Shown here in pieces: positions 8,449-16,512 of a stretch of 35,096 nucleotides of DNA (position 1 is the first letter of the stretch; the number at the start of each line of letters is the position of its first letter). A program made the translations under genes and the position numbers. This DNA comes from CAYJKB01 sp964370625 (GTDB lineage Bacteria; Bacillota; Clostridia; Oscillospirales; Butyricicoccaceae). The notes beneath the pieces are model-generated. The model had not been told where the DNA came from. It ran no database searches and saw only the letters and a program-made list of their open reading frames with translations. The stretch covers positions 1 through 35,096 of the forward strand of contig CAYJKB010000018.1 of NCBI GenBank assembly GCA_964370625.1. Direction: 5' to 3'.

Positions 8449-8585
8449 TATAATAAACTTGTAGTTAAGAACAGAACTACAAATTATAAAGGATATGCCG
8501 GTATCTTTTATTATCTTTTACCCCCCTCTAATTTTTTTACAACAACAGGACATTCTTCCCCCAGAATGTCCTTTGTTGCGTTTTT
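8449..8585 (+). ncRNA. Candidate C-rich small RNA (or structured 3' UTR) with terminator
   Basis: A TATAAT hexamer (8449-8454) is followed by three possible hairpins. They are 8459-8466 with 8475-8482; 8488-8495 with 8502-8509 (one G-U pair, loop TGCCGG); and a terminator stem 8548-8556 with 8563-8571 ending in CGTTTTT. Two C-rich tracts look unpaired: CCCCCC at 8521-8526 and the terminator loop TCCCCC at 8557-8562. Firmicute small RNAs that block G-rich ribosome binding sites often carry such C tracts. The -35 region is weak: TTAACA at 8423-8428 is 20 bp from the -10. The stretch may instead be the 3' UTR of the transporter operon. The rest of 8338-8677 holds no reading frame I would call. 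Confidence 0.35.
8541..8585 (+). terminator. Rho-independent terminator after the hydroxylase/transporter operon
   Basis: A 9-bp perfect stem (8548-8556 with 8563-8571) has a TCCCCC loop. It extends outward through CAACA/TGTTG with a small bulge and ends in TTTTT at 8581-8585. It serves either the operon or the possible small RNA. Confidence 0.75.
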
Positions 8586-8677
8586 AGTTAATTATAACAT
8601 TTACTTTTGGAAAAATTTATGATATGATTTATCATGAAATAGAATTATCAAACAGCAAGTTTGTAGGAGGGGTATAG

Positions 8678-9529
8678 ATGCAAAAAAATTTAATTTTTAA
8701 ATTAATTACTCTAGCGATGATTTCAATATTACCTACTGCGTGTTCCACAGATGAACAAATAGAAGACACTATAGAACCATTTGAAGATATCACAATCGAG
8801 CAACCACAAACACAAATTGAAGATGGCATAGTTCCGCTTGCTGATATGACACCTTTTGAAATAACAGCAATTTTCAATGTATCACAAACAGATGAAACTG
8901 GGCAAAAAGAACTTAGCTTATATTTTGAACGTCCTGTTTTTGATGAAAAATATGAGCATGCTGAAAAGTTAAATGCATTGTTTGATTTAATAATTCCATA
9001 TTCTAGTGAATATATAAAAGATACACAAGTTATGCCTGAAAGCCTCGTGTTAAGTGCATTTCAAAAAGAGGTAGACCTTTGGAAAAATTCACAGCTAACT
9101 CATTTGTTTTCATATGAAACAAGGACTACTACAACATATCAAAAAAACAATATAGTATCATTCTTAAGCAATACAAACTTAGCATATCCTGATGATTTTT
9201 TCTATTACAGATTTGATACAGGTCATGTGATAAATCTTGAAACAGGAACAGAACTGGCTATTTCTGATATATTAAATGTTGATGAAAGCAACTTTGCACA
9301 GATTTTTGTGGGTGAATTTGTCAGCCAAAACCCAGCGCCAAATGATGGAGAATGGGATTATAATAATATTGCAGAAATTCAAGATTATGCAAGCCTTGAA
9401 CAAGATTTTTATTTGTCTGAGCAAGGTATTCATATAATTTTTGATGTTTTTGATGAATATTATGAAAGCGATGAAATTATAGTGCCATTTACACATGTTG
9501 ATTTAGTAAAAGATGAATTTAGAAAATAA
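8678..9529 (+). CDS. Lipoprotein with DUF3298-like (RsiV/PdaC-type) domain
   Basis: This is a 283-residue predicted lipoprotein. Its signal sequence ends at the lipobox PTAC (Cys22) and is followed by an acidic, low-complexity linker to about residue 55. The C-terminal part (about 165-283) resembles DUF3298, which is found in RsiV-type anti-sigma factors and in peptidoglycan deacetylase PdaC. Supporting features are the INLETGTELAISDIL segment, the QDFYLSEQGIHIIF strand pair, and a closing IIVPF strand. No catalytic domain or transmembrane anchor follows, so it is a stand-alone extracellular protein of unknown role. AGGAGGGG at 8665-8672 supports the start. It is a single gene closed by the hairpin at 9535-9564. 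Confidence 0.7.
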   Translation: MQKNLIFKLITLAMISILPTACSTDEQIEDTIEPFEDITIEQPQTQIEDGIVPLADMTPFEITAIFNVSQTDETGQKELSLYFERPVFDEKYEHAEKLNALFDLIIPYSSEYIKDTQVMPESLVLSAFQKEVDLWKNSQLTHLFSYETRTTTTYQKNNIVSFLSNTNLAYPDDFFYYRFDTGHVINLETGTELAISDILNVDESNFAQIFVGEFVSQNPAPNDGEWDYNNIAEIQDYASLEQDFYLSEQGIHIIFDVFDEYYESDEIIVPFTHVDLVKDEFRK

Positions 9530-9534
9530 ATAAC

Positions 9535-9569
9535 AGGAGGTGTGACAATTGTGTCACACCTCCTTAAAA
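9535..9569 (+). terminator. Hairpin after the DUF3298-like lipoprotein gene
   Basis: A 13-bp stem (9535-9547 with 9552-9564) with a 4-nt loop lies just after the stop codon. The T-run behind it is short, so termination efficiency is uncertain. Confidence 0.6.
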
Positions 9570-9595
9570 ATTAGATGCTATATAGATGAACGCAA

Positions 9596-9628
9596 AGGGT
9601 GTAACCAAGTTAAACTTGATTACACCCT
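9596..9628 (-). terminator. Hairpin at the 3' end of pcrA
   Basis: A 16-bp inverted repeat (9596-9611 with 9613-9628) has one mismatch that becomes a G-U pair only in the leftward transcript. This suggests it serves pcrA. The U-tract in that direction is only three bases. Confidence 0.6.
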
Positions 9629-9633
9629 AAATT

Positions 9634-12015
9634 TTATATTTTTGTCATGAATTGACCAGCACTTTTAGCCATTAATCTTTTAATTCCACCATTTGCAAAT
9701 GAAATTTCAAGAAGTACATCACCGCCCATAGGTGTAATTTTAAGAACTTCACCCTCTTTAAAAGCTTTATGCATAACTTTTTGACCTACTTCGAAATCAA
9801 TAGATACAGCAGGAGCAGCTTTTTGGGAAGCAGCTGTTTGATGAATTGTTGTTGATTTTTTAGCTGATGCAGAAGCTTTAGTGCTTACAGCGGCAGAACG
9901 CATTTTACGTTCCGTAATATTTGAGTCGATTAGTTTTTCAGGGATTTCATGTAAAAATATAGATGGGTTTGAATATTTAGTTTGCCCATAAATCATACGT
10001 TGTTCAGCCATAGTAAGGTATAGTTGTTCTTTAGCACGAGTAATAGCTACATAACACAGTCTGCGTTCCTCTTCAATTTCATCTGGAGAAGCTTTAGAGC
10101 GTTCACTAGGGAAAATACCATCTTCCATGCCACAAACAAATACATAAGGAAATTCAAGCCCTTTAGCACTATGCATAGTCATCATGGTAACAGCATCTGC
10201 ATTAGGGTCAGAATTGTCGAGTTCTGTAAATAGCGAAATTTCTTCTAAAAATCCGCCGAGTGTAGGGTTTTCTGTTCGCATTATATATTGAACAATATTT
10301 GATTTAAGTTCTAATATATTTTCAACTCTACCACGAGATTCAACGTCACGTTTAGCTTCTAATGCTGCTAAATAGCCACTTTGCTCAAGAAGTGCATCAT
10401 ATAAAACATCAAGAGGTACTTCGTTTTTGATATCAACTAAATGGTTGATTATGCTAGCGAATTTAATAAGTGCAGCTGATGCTCTGCTAAGTTCTGGGAA
10501 AGTTTGAGCAGAAGAAATTACTTTAAATAAAGGTAAATTAAATTGTTCAGCAATTTCAGCAGCAATTTCAATAGTTCTATCACCAATTTTACGAGCTGGA
10601 GTGTTAATAATTCGGCGAAGTCTTAATGTATCATGTGTGTTATGTATAACCCAAAGATATGCAAGCATATCACGAATTTCCATTCTATCAAAGAAACGTG
10701 TTCCACTTACGATTTTATATGGAATACCATTCTTTTTGAAAGCTGTTTCAAGGTTATTTGAAAGTGCATGTGTGCGATATAAAATCGCAAAGTCATTAAA
10801 GCTTCTTCCACGAGCTTTTGAATCTAAAATAGAATCAGCAATATAAGCAGATTCACCATCATGATTATCAGAACGATGAACACGAATTTTAGAACCATCG
10901 ATATTATCTGTCCAAAGTTCTTTGCCTTTACGTTTAGCATTATTTGAAATAACATTATTTGCAGCATCTAAAATAGATTTTGTGGAACGATAATTTTGTT
11001 CTAATCGAATAACTTTAGCATCATCATAACGTTTTTCAAAATCTAAGATGTTTTTAATTGTAGCACCACGGAATTTATAAATACTTTGGTCATCATCACC
11101 AACCACACAAATATTCTCGTGTCCACCAGCTAAAAGTTCGGTTAGTTTGTATTGAGCATGGTTTGTATCTTGATATTCATCTACAAGTACATATTTGAAT
11201 TTGTGTTGATAATATTCAAGCACATCAGGGTTATCTTGCAAAATTATTACAGTTTTAAAAATGATATCATCAAAATCAAGTGCTGATGCATCGAAAAGAC
11301 GTTTTTCATAGGACTTATAAATTTCGGCAATTTTAGATTTAAAGAAATCTCCTGAAACTTGCACAGCATAATCGTCAGCATTAAGAAGCTTGTCTTTAGC
11401 ACGTCCGATTTCGCCAGAAAGTATACGAGCATCATAAATCTTGCTGTCTAAATTCTTTTCAGAAACAATATCATTTAAAATACGTTTTTTATCATCTTCA
11501 TCATAAATAGTAAAATCAGCGTTATAACCTAATTTTTCTATAAAGCGTCTTAATATTCTAACACAGGCAGAGTGAAATGTTTGTGCCCAAATATCAGAAC
11601 CTCTGTCGCCAACTGCACGAATAAGACGTTCTTTAAGTTCCTTTGCAGCTTTATTTGTAAAAGTAATTGCGATGATTTCCCAAGGTTTTACATTGCCAAC
11701 TTTGCAAAGGTCAAATACTCTTTGTTCATCATCAGTGTTTGCACCTGTTAGATAATTTGTCATAAGTTGTAAATCTTCGGATGAAATGTCATCTGGAACA
11801 AAGTCAGAGGTATAACCATCACCAAAGTTTAATATATTTATAACACGATTAATAAGCACAGTAGTTTTACCACTACCTGCGCCTGCTAAAATAAGAATTG
11901 GACCTGCCGTATTAAAAACTGCTTGTTGTTGTTGTTCGTTTAAATGTTCGAATTGCTTTGCTATTATCGCTTGTTTTAGCGATAAATATTTTATTGCCAG
12001 TGTTTGCTTGTCCAT
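9634..12015 (-). CDS. pcrA: ATP-dependent DNA helicase PcrA (UvrD/Rep family)
   Basis: This 793-residue superfamily 1A helicase unwinds DNA 3' to 5' in repair and at stalled forks. The Q motif (LNEQQQQAV) is followed by Walker A GAGSGKT (45-51), motif Ia ITFTNKAA (117-124), motif II VDEYQDTN, motif III GDDDQSIYKFRGA, motif IV RLEQNYRS, motif V MTMHSAKGLEFPYVFV and motif VI RLCYVAITRAKEQL. A C-terminal tudor-like domain (about 740-793) of the kind that contacts RNA polymerase in PcrA is present. About 40 extra residues (65-107) are inserted between motifs I and Ia, making it longer than the usual 720-750. No strong ribosome binding site precedes the ATG. An in-frame TGA three codons upstream limits the start to this ATG or to one further inside. 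Confidence 0.95.
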   Translation of the reverse strand: MDKQTLAIKYLSLKQAIIAKQFEHLNEQQQQAVFNTAGPILILAGAGSGKTTVLINRVINILNFGDGYTSDFVPDDISSEDLQLMTNYLTGANTDDEQRVFDLCKVGNVKPWEIIAITFTNKAAKELKERLIRAVGDRGSDIWAQTFHSACVRILRRFIEKLGYNADFTIYDEDDKKRILNDIVSEKNLDSKIYDARILSGEIGRAKDKLLNADDYAVQVSGDFFKSKIAEIYKSYEKRLFDASALDFDDIIFKTVIILQDNPDVLEYYQHKFKYVLVDEYQDTNHAQYKLTELLAGGHENICVVGDDDQSIYKFRGATIKNILDFEKRYDDAKVIRLEQNYRSTKSILDAANNVISNNAKRKGKELWTDNIDGSKIRVHRSDNHDGESAYIADSILDSKARGRSFNDFAILYRTHALSNNLETAFKKNGIPYKIVSGTRFFDRMEIRDMLAYLWVIHNTHDTLRLRRIINTPARKIGDRTIEIAAEIAEQFNLPLFKVISSAQTFPELSRASAALIKFASIINHLVDIKNEVPLDVLYDALLEQSGYLAALEAKRDVESRGRVENILELKSNIVQYIMRTENPTLGGFLEEISLFTELDNSDPNADAVTMMTMHSAKGLEFPYVFVCGMEDGIFPSERSKASPDEIEEERRLCYVAITRAKEQLYLTMAEQRMIYGQTKYSNPSIFLHEIPEKLIDSNITERKMRSAAVSTKASASAKKSTTIHQTAASQKAAPAVSIDFEVGQKVMHKAFKEGEVLKITPMGGDVLLEISFANGGIKRLMAKSAGQFMTKI

Positions 12016-12084
12016 CTTTAATCACGATTAGCTTGTTTTGCAAACTAAATTCCTTACATAATATTTAGAAAAAATTCTAAATTT

Positions 12085-12113
12085 ATTATACTACAAAATC
12101 ACAAAAATTGCAA
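12085..12113 (-). promoter_or_regulatory. Sigma-A-type promoter of pcrA
   Basis: Read leftward, TTGCAA (12113-12108), a 17-bp spacer and a perfect TATAAT (12090-12085) form a strong vegetative promoter. Transcription would start near 12078, about 63 nt before the pcrA start codon. Confidence 0.62.
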
Positions 12114-12353
12114 ACAAATAAACTCTGTTTTGTACATGGAAAACAGACAATAAATTGTTAAAAACATAACAAAACAACAAAAATAAATTGTTAAATTTGT
12201 GACAAATCACAAAAAAGTGTGTGTTAAATTAATAACGTGCTTAAATATTAACACAAAGTTAACAAAGAGCCCTTTTATTTTGGTAATAAAGTCAAAATAC
12301 ACCTGTAAATTTATTTAAAATATACAAATTTTTGGAAGATAATAAAATTAATT

Positions 12354-12382
12354 TTGCATATACTTCCAAGATATGTTATACT
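12354..12382 (+). promoter_or_regulatory. Sigma-A-type promoter of ppdK
   Basis: TTGCAT (12354-12359), a 17-bp spacer ending in the extended -10 element TGT, and TATACT (12377-12382) precede ppdK by 42 bp. Confidence 0.58.
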
Positions 12383-12423
12383 GAGAAAAAGAAAATTTAA
12401 TTTGATTTGGAGGATGATGCGAA

Positions 12424-15045
12424 ATGAGTCACAAATATGTTTATCTATTTTCGGAAGGCAGTGGGTCTATGAGAGAGCTTCTTGGAGGTAAAGGTGCAAA
12501 CCTTTCTGAGATGACAAGTCTAGGCATGCCAGTTCCACAAGGATTTACAATCACAACAGAAGTTTGCAATCGTTATTATGAAGATGGCAAACAAATATCA
12601 GAAGAAATCTCAGCACAAATCAGAGAATACCTTATCAAACTAGAAGAAATAACAGGCAAAAAATTTGGGGATGAAAAAAATCCATTATTAGTATCAGTTC
12701 GTTCAGGTGCAAGAGCGTCTATGCCAGGCATGATGGACACAGTGCTAAATCTAGGTATGAATGATATAGTATGCGAGACTATAGCAAATCTTACAGAAAA
12801 TCCACGTTTTGCTTATGACTCCTATAGACGTTTTATTCAAATGTTCTCAGATGTTGTAATGGAACTTCCAAAAAGTTCATTTGAAAAATACATAGATGAA
12901 ATAAAAGAAAAACGAGGGGTAAAACTCGATAATGAACTTAATGCAGATGACATGAAAGAACTTGTAAACATGTTTAAAGCACATTATAAAAAAGAATTGG
13001 GCAGTGATTTCCCACAAGATCCTAAAACTCAGCTTATGGAAGCAATTCGTGCAGTATTTAGATCTTGGGATAATCATCGTGCAAAAACTTATCGTCGTAT
13101 GAACGATATTCCTTCTTCTTGGGGAACAGCTGTAAATGTACAATCAATGGTATTTGGTAATATGGGAGATACATCAGGAACAGGTGTTGCATTTACACGT
13201 AATCCATCTACAGGTGAAAATAAATTATATGGTGAATTTTTAATGAATGCACAAGGTGAAGACGTTGTAGCAGGCGTTAGAACACCACATACTATAGATA
13301 AACTTCATGAAATTATGCCAGAGGTTTATGATGCTTTTGTTGCAATTTGCGACAAGCTCGAAACACATTATCGTGATATGCAAGATATGGAATTTACTAT
13401 TGAAAATGGTAAATTATATATGCTTCAAACACGTAACGGAAAAAGAACAGCAGCAGCTGCACTTAAAATCGCAGTTGACCTTGTTGAAGAAAAGTTATGT
13501 ACAAAAGAAGATGCAATAATGAAAGTTGAACCAAAACAGCTTGATGCACTTCTTCATCCACAGTTTGAACCAAAAGCAATTAAAGAAGCTGTGCCAATTA
13601 CATCAGGACTTCCAGCATCTCCAGGTGCTGCATGTGGTGCTGTATACTTTACGGCTACTGCTGTAACAGAAGCTGTTGCAGCTGGCAAAAAAGCTATATT
13701 AGTTCGTCAAGAAACATCACCAGAAGATATTGATGGTATGGCTGCTGCAGAAGGTGTGCTTACAGCTCGTGGTGGTATGACATCTCATGCTGCTGTAGTT
13801 GCTCGTGGTATGGGGACTTGTTGCGTTGCTGGTTGTTCAGAAATTCATGTTTATGAAGAAGATAAATACTTTACAATTGGTGATAAAGTAGTCAAAGAAG
13901 GCGATATTATATCTCTTGATGGTTCTACAGGTAAAGTGTATGGAGATAGAATAGAGACAATTGATGCCGATGTTACTGGTGATTTTGGTAAATTTATGAG
14001 CTGGGCTGATGAATATAGAAAGCTTATAGTTCGTGCAAATGCTGACACGCCAAAAGATGCACTTCAAGCAAGAAAATTCGGCGCAGAAGGCATTGGTTTA
14101 TGTCGTACAGAGCATATGTTCTTTGAAACAGAAAGAATTAGACCTATGCGTGAAATGATTGTTGCAACAAATGAACAACAAAGAAGAGTGGCTTTGGCTA
14201 AAATTCTTCCTATGCAAAAAGGTGATTTTGAAAGCTTATTTGAAGTTATGAAAGGTCTGCCTGTAACAATTAGATTACTTGACCCTCCTCTTCATGAATT
14301 TTTGCCAACTGCAGAAAGTGATATTCGTGAACTTTCTGGAGATTTAGGAATTACGTTTGAAGAGCTTACAGCAGCAATTTCAAGATTGCATGAAGTTAAT
14401 CCAATGCTAGGCAATCGTGGCTGTAGACTTGCAATTGTATATCCAGAAATTGCTGAAATGCAAGTTGAAGCTATTATTTCTGCTGCGATTGATGTTAAAC
14501 GTGAAAAAGGTATTGATGCTGTGCCTGAAATAATGATTCCATTAATTAGCGAAATTAATGAGCTTACCTATCTTAAGAAAATAGTAACTACTATGGCAGA
14601 TAAATTAATTGCAGAAAGTGGACTTGATGTTAAATACCTTGTTGGTACAATGATTGAAACACCACGTGCAACAGCAACAGCTGATGAACTTGCAAACTTA
14701 GCTCAATTCTTTAGCTTTGGAACAAATGATTTAACTCAAATGTCATATGGTTTCTCTCGTGATGATATTGGTAAAATCCTTGAAAACTATTATGATAAAA
14801 AGATTTTTGAAACTGATCCATTTGCAAAGCTTGATCAACGTGGCGTAGGTTCGCTTGTAAAACACGCTGTAGAGCTTGCAAGGTCTACTCGCCCTGATAT
14901 TAAACTTGGAATTTGTGGAGAGCACGGAGGAGACCCATCTTCTGTTGAATTCTTCCATAATGCAGGCTTACAATATGTATCCTGTTCACCTTATCGTGTG
15001 CCAATAGCAAGACTAGCAGCAGCACAAGCGGCAATTCGTAACTAA
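12424..15045 (+). CDS. ppdK: Pyruvate,phosphate dikinase
   Basis: This 873-residue enzyme interconverts PEP, AMP and PPi with pyruvate, ATP and phosphate. The N-terminal nucleotide-binding domain starts with GGKGANLSEMTSLGMPVP and contains SVRSGARASMPGMMDT. The central phosphohistidine is His455 in GGMTSHAAVVARG. The C-terminal PEP-binding TIM barrel ends with GICGEHGGDP and the catalytic Cys831. These positions equal His455 and Cys831 of the Clostridium symbiosum enzyme, so length and active site are canonical. GGAGG at 12409-12413 supports the start. In an anaerobe the enzyme can act in the glycolytic direction with PPi, which fits the PPi-type phosphofructokinase gene at 32594. The gene is monocistronic with its own promoter and terminator. 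Confidence 0.98.
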   Translation: MSHKYVYLFSEGSGSMRELLGGKGANLSEMTSLGMPVPQGFTITTEVCNRYYEDGKQISEEISAQIREYLIKLEEITGKKFGDEKNPLLVSVRSGARASMPGMMDTVLNLGMNDIVCETIANLTENPRFAYDSYRRFIQMFSDVVMELPKSSFEKYIDEIKEKRGVKLDNELNADDMKELVNMFKAHYKKELGSDFPQDPKTQLMEAIRAVFRSWDNHRAKTYRRMNDIPSSWGTAVNVQSMVFGNMGDTSGTGVAFTRNPSTGENKLYGEFLMNAQGEDVVAGVRTPHTIDKLHEIMPEVYDAFVAICDKLETHYRDMQDMEFTIENGKLYMLQTRNGKRTAAAALKIAVDLVEEKLCTKEDAIMKVEPKQLDALLHPQFEPKAIKEAVPITSGLPASPGAACGAVYFTATAVTEAVAAGKKAILVRQETSPEDIDGMAAAEGVLTARGGMTSHAAVVARGMGTCCVAGCSEIHVYEEDKYFTIGDKVVKEGDIISLDGSTGKVYGDRIETIDADVTGDFGKFMSWADEYRKLIVRANADTPKDALQARKFGAEGIGLCRTEHMFFETERIRPMREMIVATNEQQRRVALAKILPMQKGDFESLFEVMKGLPVTIRLLDPPLHEFLPTAESDIRELSGDLGITFEELTAAISRLHEVNPMLGNRGCRLAIVYPEIAEMQVEAIISAAIDVKREKGIDAVPEIMIPLISEINELTYLKKIVTTMADKLIAESGLDVKYLVGTMIETPRATATADELANLAQFFSFGTNDLTQMSYGFSRDDIGKILENYYDKKIFETDPFAKLDQRGVGSLVKHAVELARSTRPDIKLGICGEHGGDPSSVEFFHNAGLQYVSCSPYRVPIARLAAAQAAIRN

Positions 15046-15061
15046 AATATAAAATAAAAAT

Positions 15062-15096
15062 GAGGGTGCGTCGCATTGCGACACACCCTCGTTTTT
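15062..15096. terminator. Bidirectional terminator between ppdK and the GNAT gene
   Basis: A 14-bp stem (15062-15075 with 15077-15090) has one C/A mismatch, which is G-U in the leftward RNA. GTTTTT follows on the right and ATTTTTATTT follows on the left. Its core is shared with the hairpins at 14-42 and 27968-27998. Confidence 0.82.
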
Positions 15097-15097
15097 A

Positions 15098-15574
15098 CTA
15101 AAATATCAATTCCATAATATAATCATCCATCACATAGCCACCACCGATGTCAGCAACCTCAGTTCGAATTTTTTTAAATCCTTTTTTCTCATAAGCTGCA
15201 ATTGAATGTGTATTGAAACGATTTACGGTGAGATAAACACTTTTTGCATCAAGTGCTTTAAAATGTTCTAATGCAAGAGTTAATGAGCCATTGCCACGAT
15301 ATTCTTTTAAAATATATAGCTTGCTTAAGAAAAATCGCCCATTTGATTCTATATTATATCCCAAATAACCACAAGGGATTTCGCCATCATATAAAGTGAA
15401 GTAATTCATTCCTTTTTCAAGTTGAGATAGCATGGCTTGTTCATTTTGGATATGTGAAAGCATATATTCAACTTGTTCTTTTCCGATGATGTCAGTATAA
15501 TATTCTCGCCAAATGATATCAGCAAGATTTGCAATTAGCGGGATTTCTGCACTTGTGGCTTGAATAAATTTCAT
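15098..15574 (-). CDS. GNAT-family N-acetyltransferase
   Basis: This 158-residue single-domain protein has the Gcn5-related acetyltransferase fold. It should transfer an acetyl group from acetyl-CoA to an amine. Strand b4 and the acetyl-CoA loop are seen in LSKLYILKEYRGNGSLTLAL (about 84-103), where RGNGS is the pyrophosphate-binding Q/RxxGxG/A motif. The motif B region reads NTHSIAAYEKKGFKKI and ends with a typical DDYIMEL strand. The acceptor substrate cannot be told from the sequence. AAGGAG nine bases upstream of the ATG supports the start. The gene lies downstream of the GntR regulator gene, but a strong terminator sits between them, so they are probably separate transcripts. Confidence 0.88.
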   Translation of the reverse strand: MKFIQATSAEIPLIANLADIIWREYYTDIIGKEQVEYMLSHIQNEQAMLSQLEKGMNYFTLYDGEIPCGYLGYNIESNGRFFLSKLYILKEYRGNGSLTLALEHFKALDAKSVYLTVNRFNTHSIAAYEKKGFKKIRTEVADIGGGYVMDDYIMELIF

Positions 15575-15613
15575 AGTATTAGCTCCTTATTGTGATAAAT
15601 TTTTAATGAAAGC

Positions 15614-15637
15614 AAAAAAAATGTGCCTTTCGGCACA
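15614..15637 (-). terminator. Rho-independent terminator of the GntR-family gene
   Basis: Read leftward, a short stem TGTGCC/GGCACA with a GAAA-type loop is followed by eight U residues (A-run at 15614-15621). It closes the regulator transcript. Confidence 0.85.
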
Positions 15638-15651
15638 AAAATTTTGGATGT

Positions 15652-16314
15652 TTAATTTATATCGAAGAAATCTGCTGGATACTTTGATGTTAAATTATAA
15701 AATCTAACAAGATGTTCTGTAAGTAGTTCTCGACATAATTTTTCATCGGAGTTTAATAGAGCTCCTGCTATCTGTATGTGCTCTAAGTTGTGTGCTGGGT
15801 AATGACTTGATAAATCTTCATTATGCAAGGCAATAAATTGCACTTTTAAAAATAATTCCCTTTGGAACTTAACAAGGACATCGTTTCCACTTATCTCGGC
15901 AAGTGCTAAATGGAATTCGCCATCATATCTGGCGTTTTCATGGTCAAACTTTTCGCAAGTTTCTGTCTCATGAAGTTTTGCTACTTGCAAAAGCGACATA
16001 AAGTCAGCACGACTACCATTGAATAAAGCTAATTTTACAGCCATTAAATCAAGGGACAACCGAAGTGTTCCGATCTGATGGATTTCCTCTTTGCTATATC
16101 CATAAATTTCGGTATGACGTGTTGCGGAAATTTTTACTAGTCCATCATTTACTAACTGTTTGATAGCTTCACGAATTGGTGTTCTGCTTATTCCAAGTTC
16201 GCTTGCAATTTTTGCTTCGCAGAGTTTATCGCCGGGGAGGAGTCGTTTAGTGAAGATTAAATCAAGTATGTGCTGGTATGCAGGAATACTTAAGTTCTCT
16301 TTGCTCTTAATCAT
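15652..16314 (-). CDS. GntR-family (FadR/FCD subfamily) transcriptional regulator
   Basis: This is a DNA-binding regulator of about 220 residues. The N-terminal winged helix shows the GntR pattern: LLPGDKLCEAKIASELGISR followed by TPIREAIKQLVNDGLV. The C-terminal all-helical FCD domain binds an effector, often a carboxylic acid, near a metal. It carries the usual EFHLALAEISGNDVL and HNLEHIQIAGALL segments. A GTG at 16329 is in frame, but AGGTGG overlaps it. The ATG at 16314 lies eleven bases after that ribosome binding site and is preferred. Its targets are unknown. A near-palindrome over its own promoter suggests autoregulation. Confidence 0.88.
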   Translation of the reverse strand: MIKSKENLSIPAYQHILDLIFTKRLLPGDKLCEAKIASELGISRTPIREAIKQLVNDGLVKISATRHTEIYGYSKEEIHQIGTLRLSLDLMAVKLALFNGSRADFMSLLQVAKLHETETCEKFDHENARYDGEFHLALAEISGNDVLVKFQRELFLKVQFIALHNEDLSSHYPAHNLEHIQIAGALLNSDEKLCRELLTEHLVRFYNLTSKYPADFFDIN

Positions 16315-16362
16315 TATGATCACTTCCACCTAACTATAATTCCGTTGTTTCTACGTAATATT

Positions 16363-16391
16363 ATAATACATCAAACTGTAAAAAAATGCAA
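16363..16391 (-). promoter_or_regulatory. Promoter and possible autoregulatory operator of the GntR-family gene
   Basis: Read leftward, TTGCAT (16391-16386), a 17-bp spacer and TATTAT (16368-16363) form a promoter. A 15-bp inverted repeat at 16355-16369 (GTA...TAC, one mismatched pair) covers the -10 box, where a GntR-type repressor could bind. Confidence 0.42.
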
Positions 16392-16512
16392 GATATTATG
16401 TGAAGATAATTAAAAAAATTTACTTTTAATGTTAAAAAACCAGAGATAATTAGTTGAGTGTTTTTTGAAATTTCGTGATTATTACTATGTTTTAGTATAC
16501 AGCTTTATCTAA

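Larger units (their letters stand above)
12016..12423. other. Divergent pcrA/ppdK control region
   Basis: This 408-bp gene-free stretch separates pcrA (left) from ppdK (right). It holds a promoter for each gene, listed separately. A perfect 8-bp inverted repeat (12063-12070 with 12075-12082) lies in the pcrA leader. There is also a cluster of TTGTTA/TAACAA-like half-sites between about 12155 and 12265, for example 12188-12205 and 12223-12236. No open reading frame or stable RNA is convincing. Confidence 0.5.
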
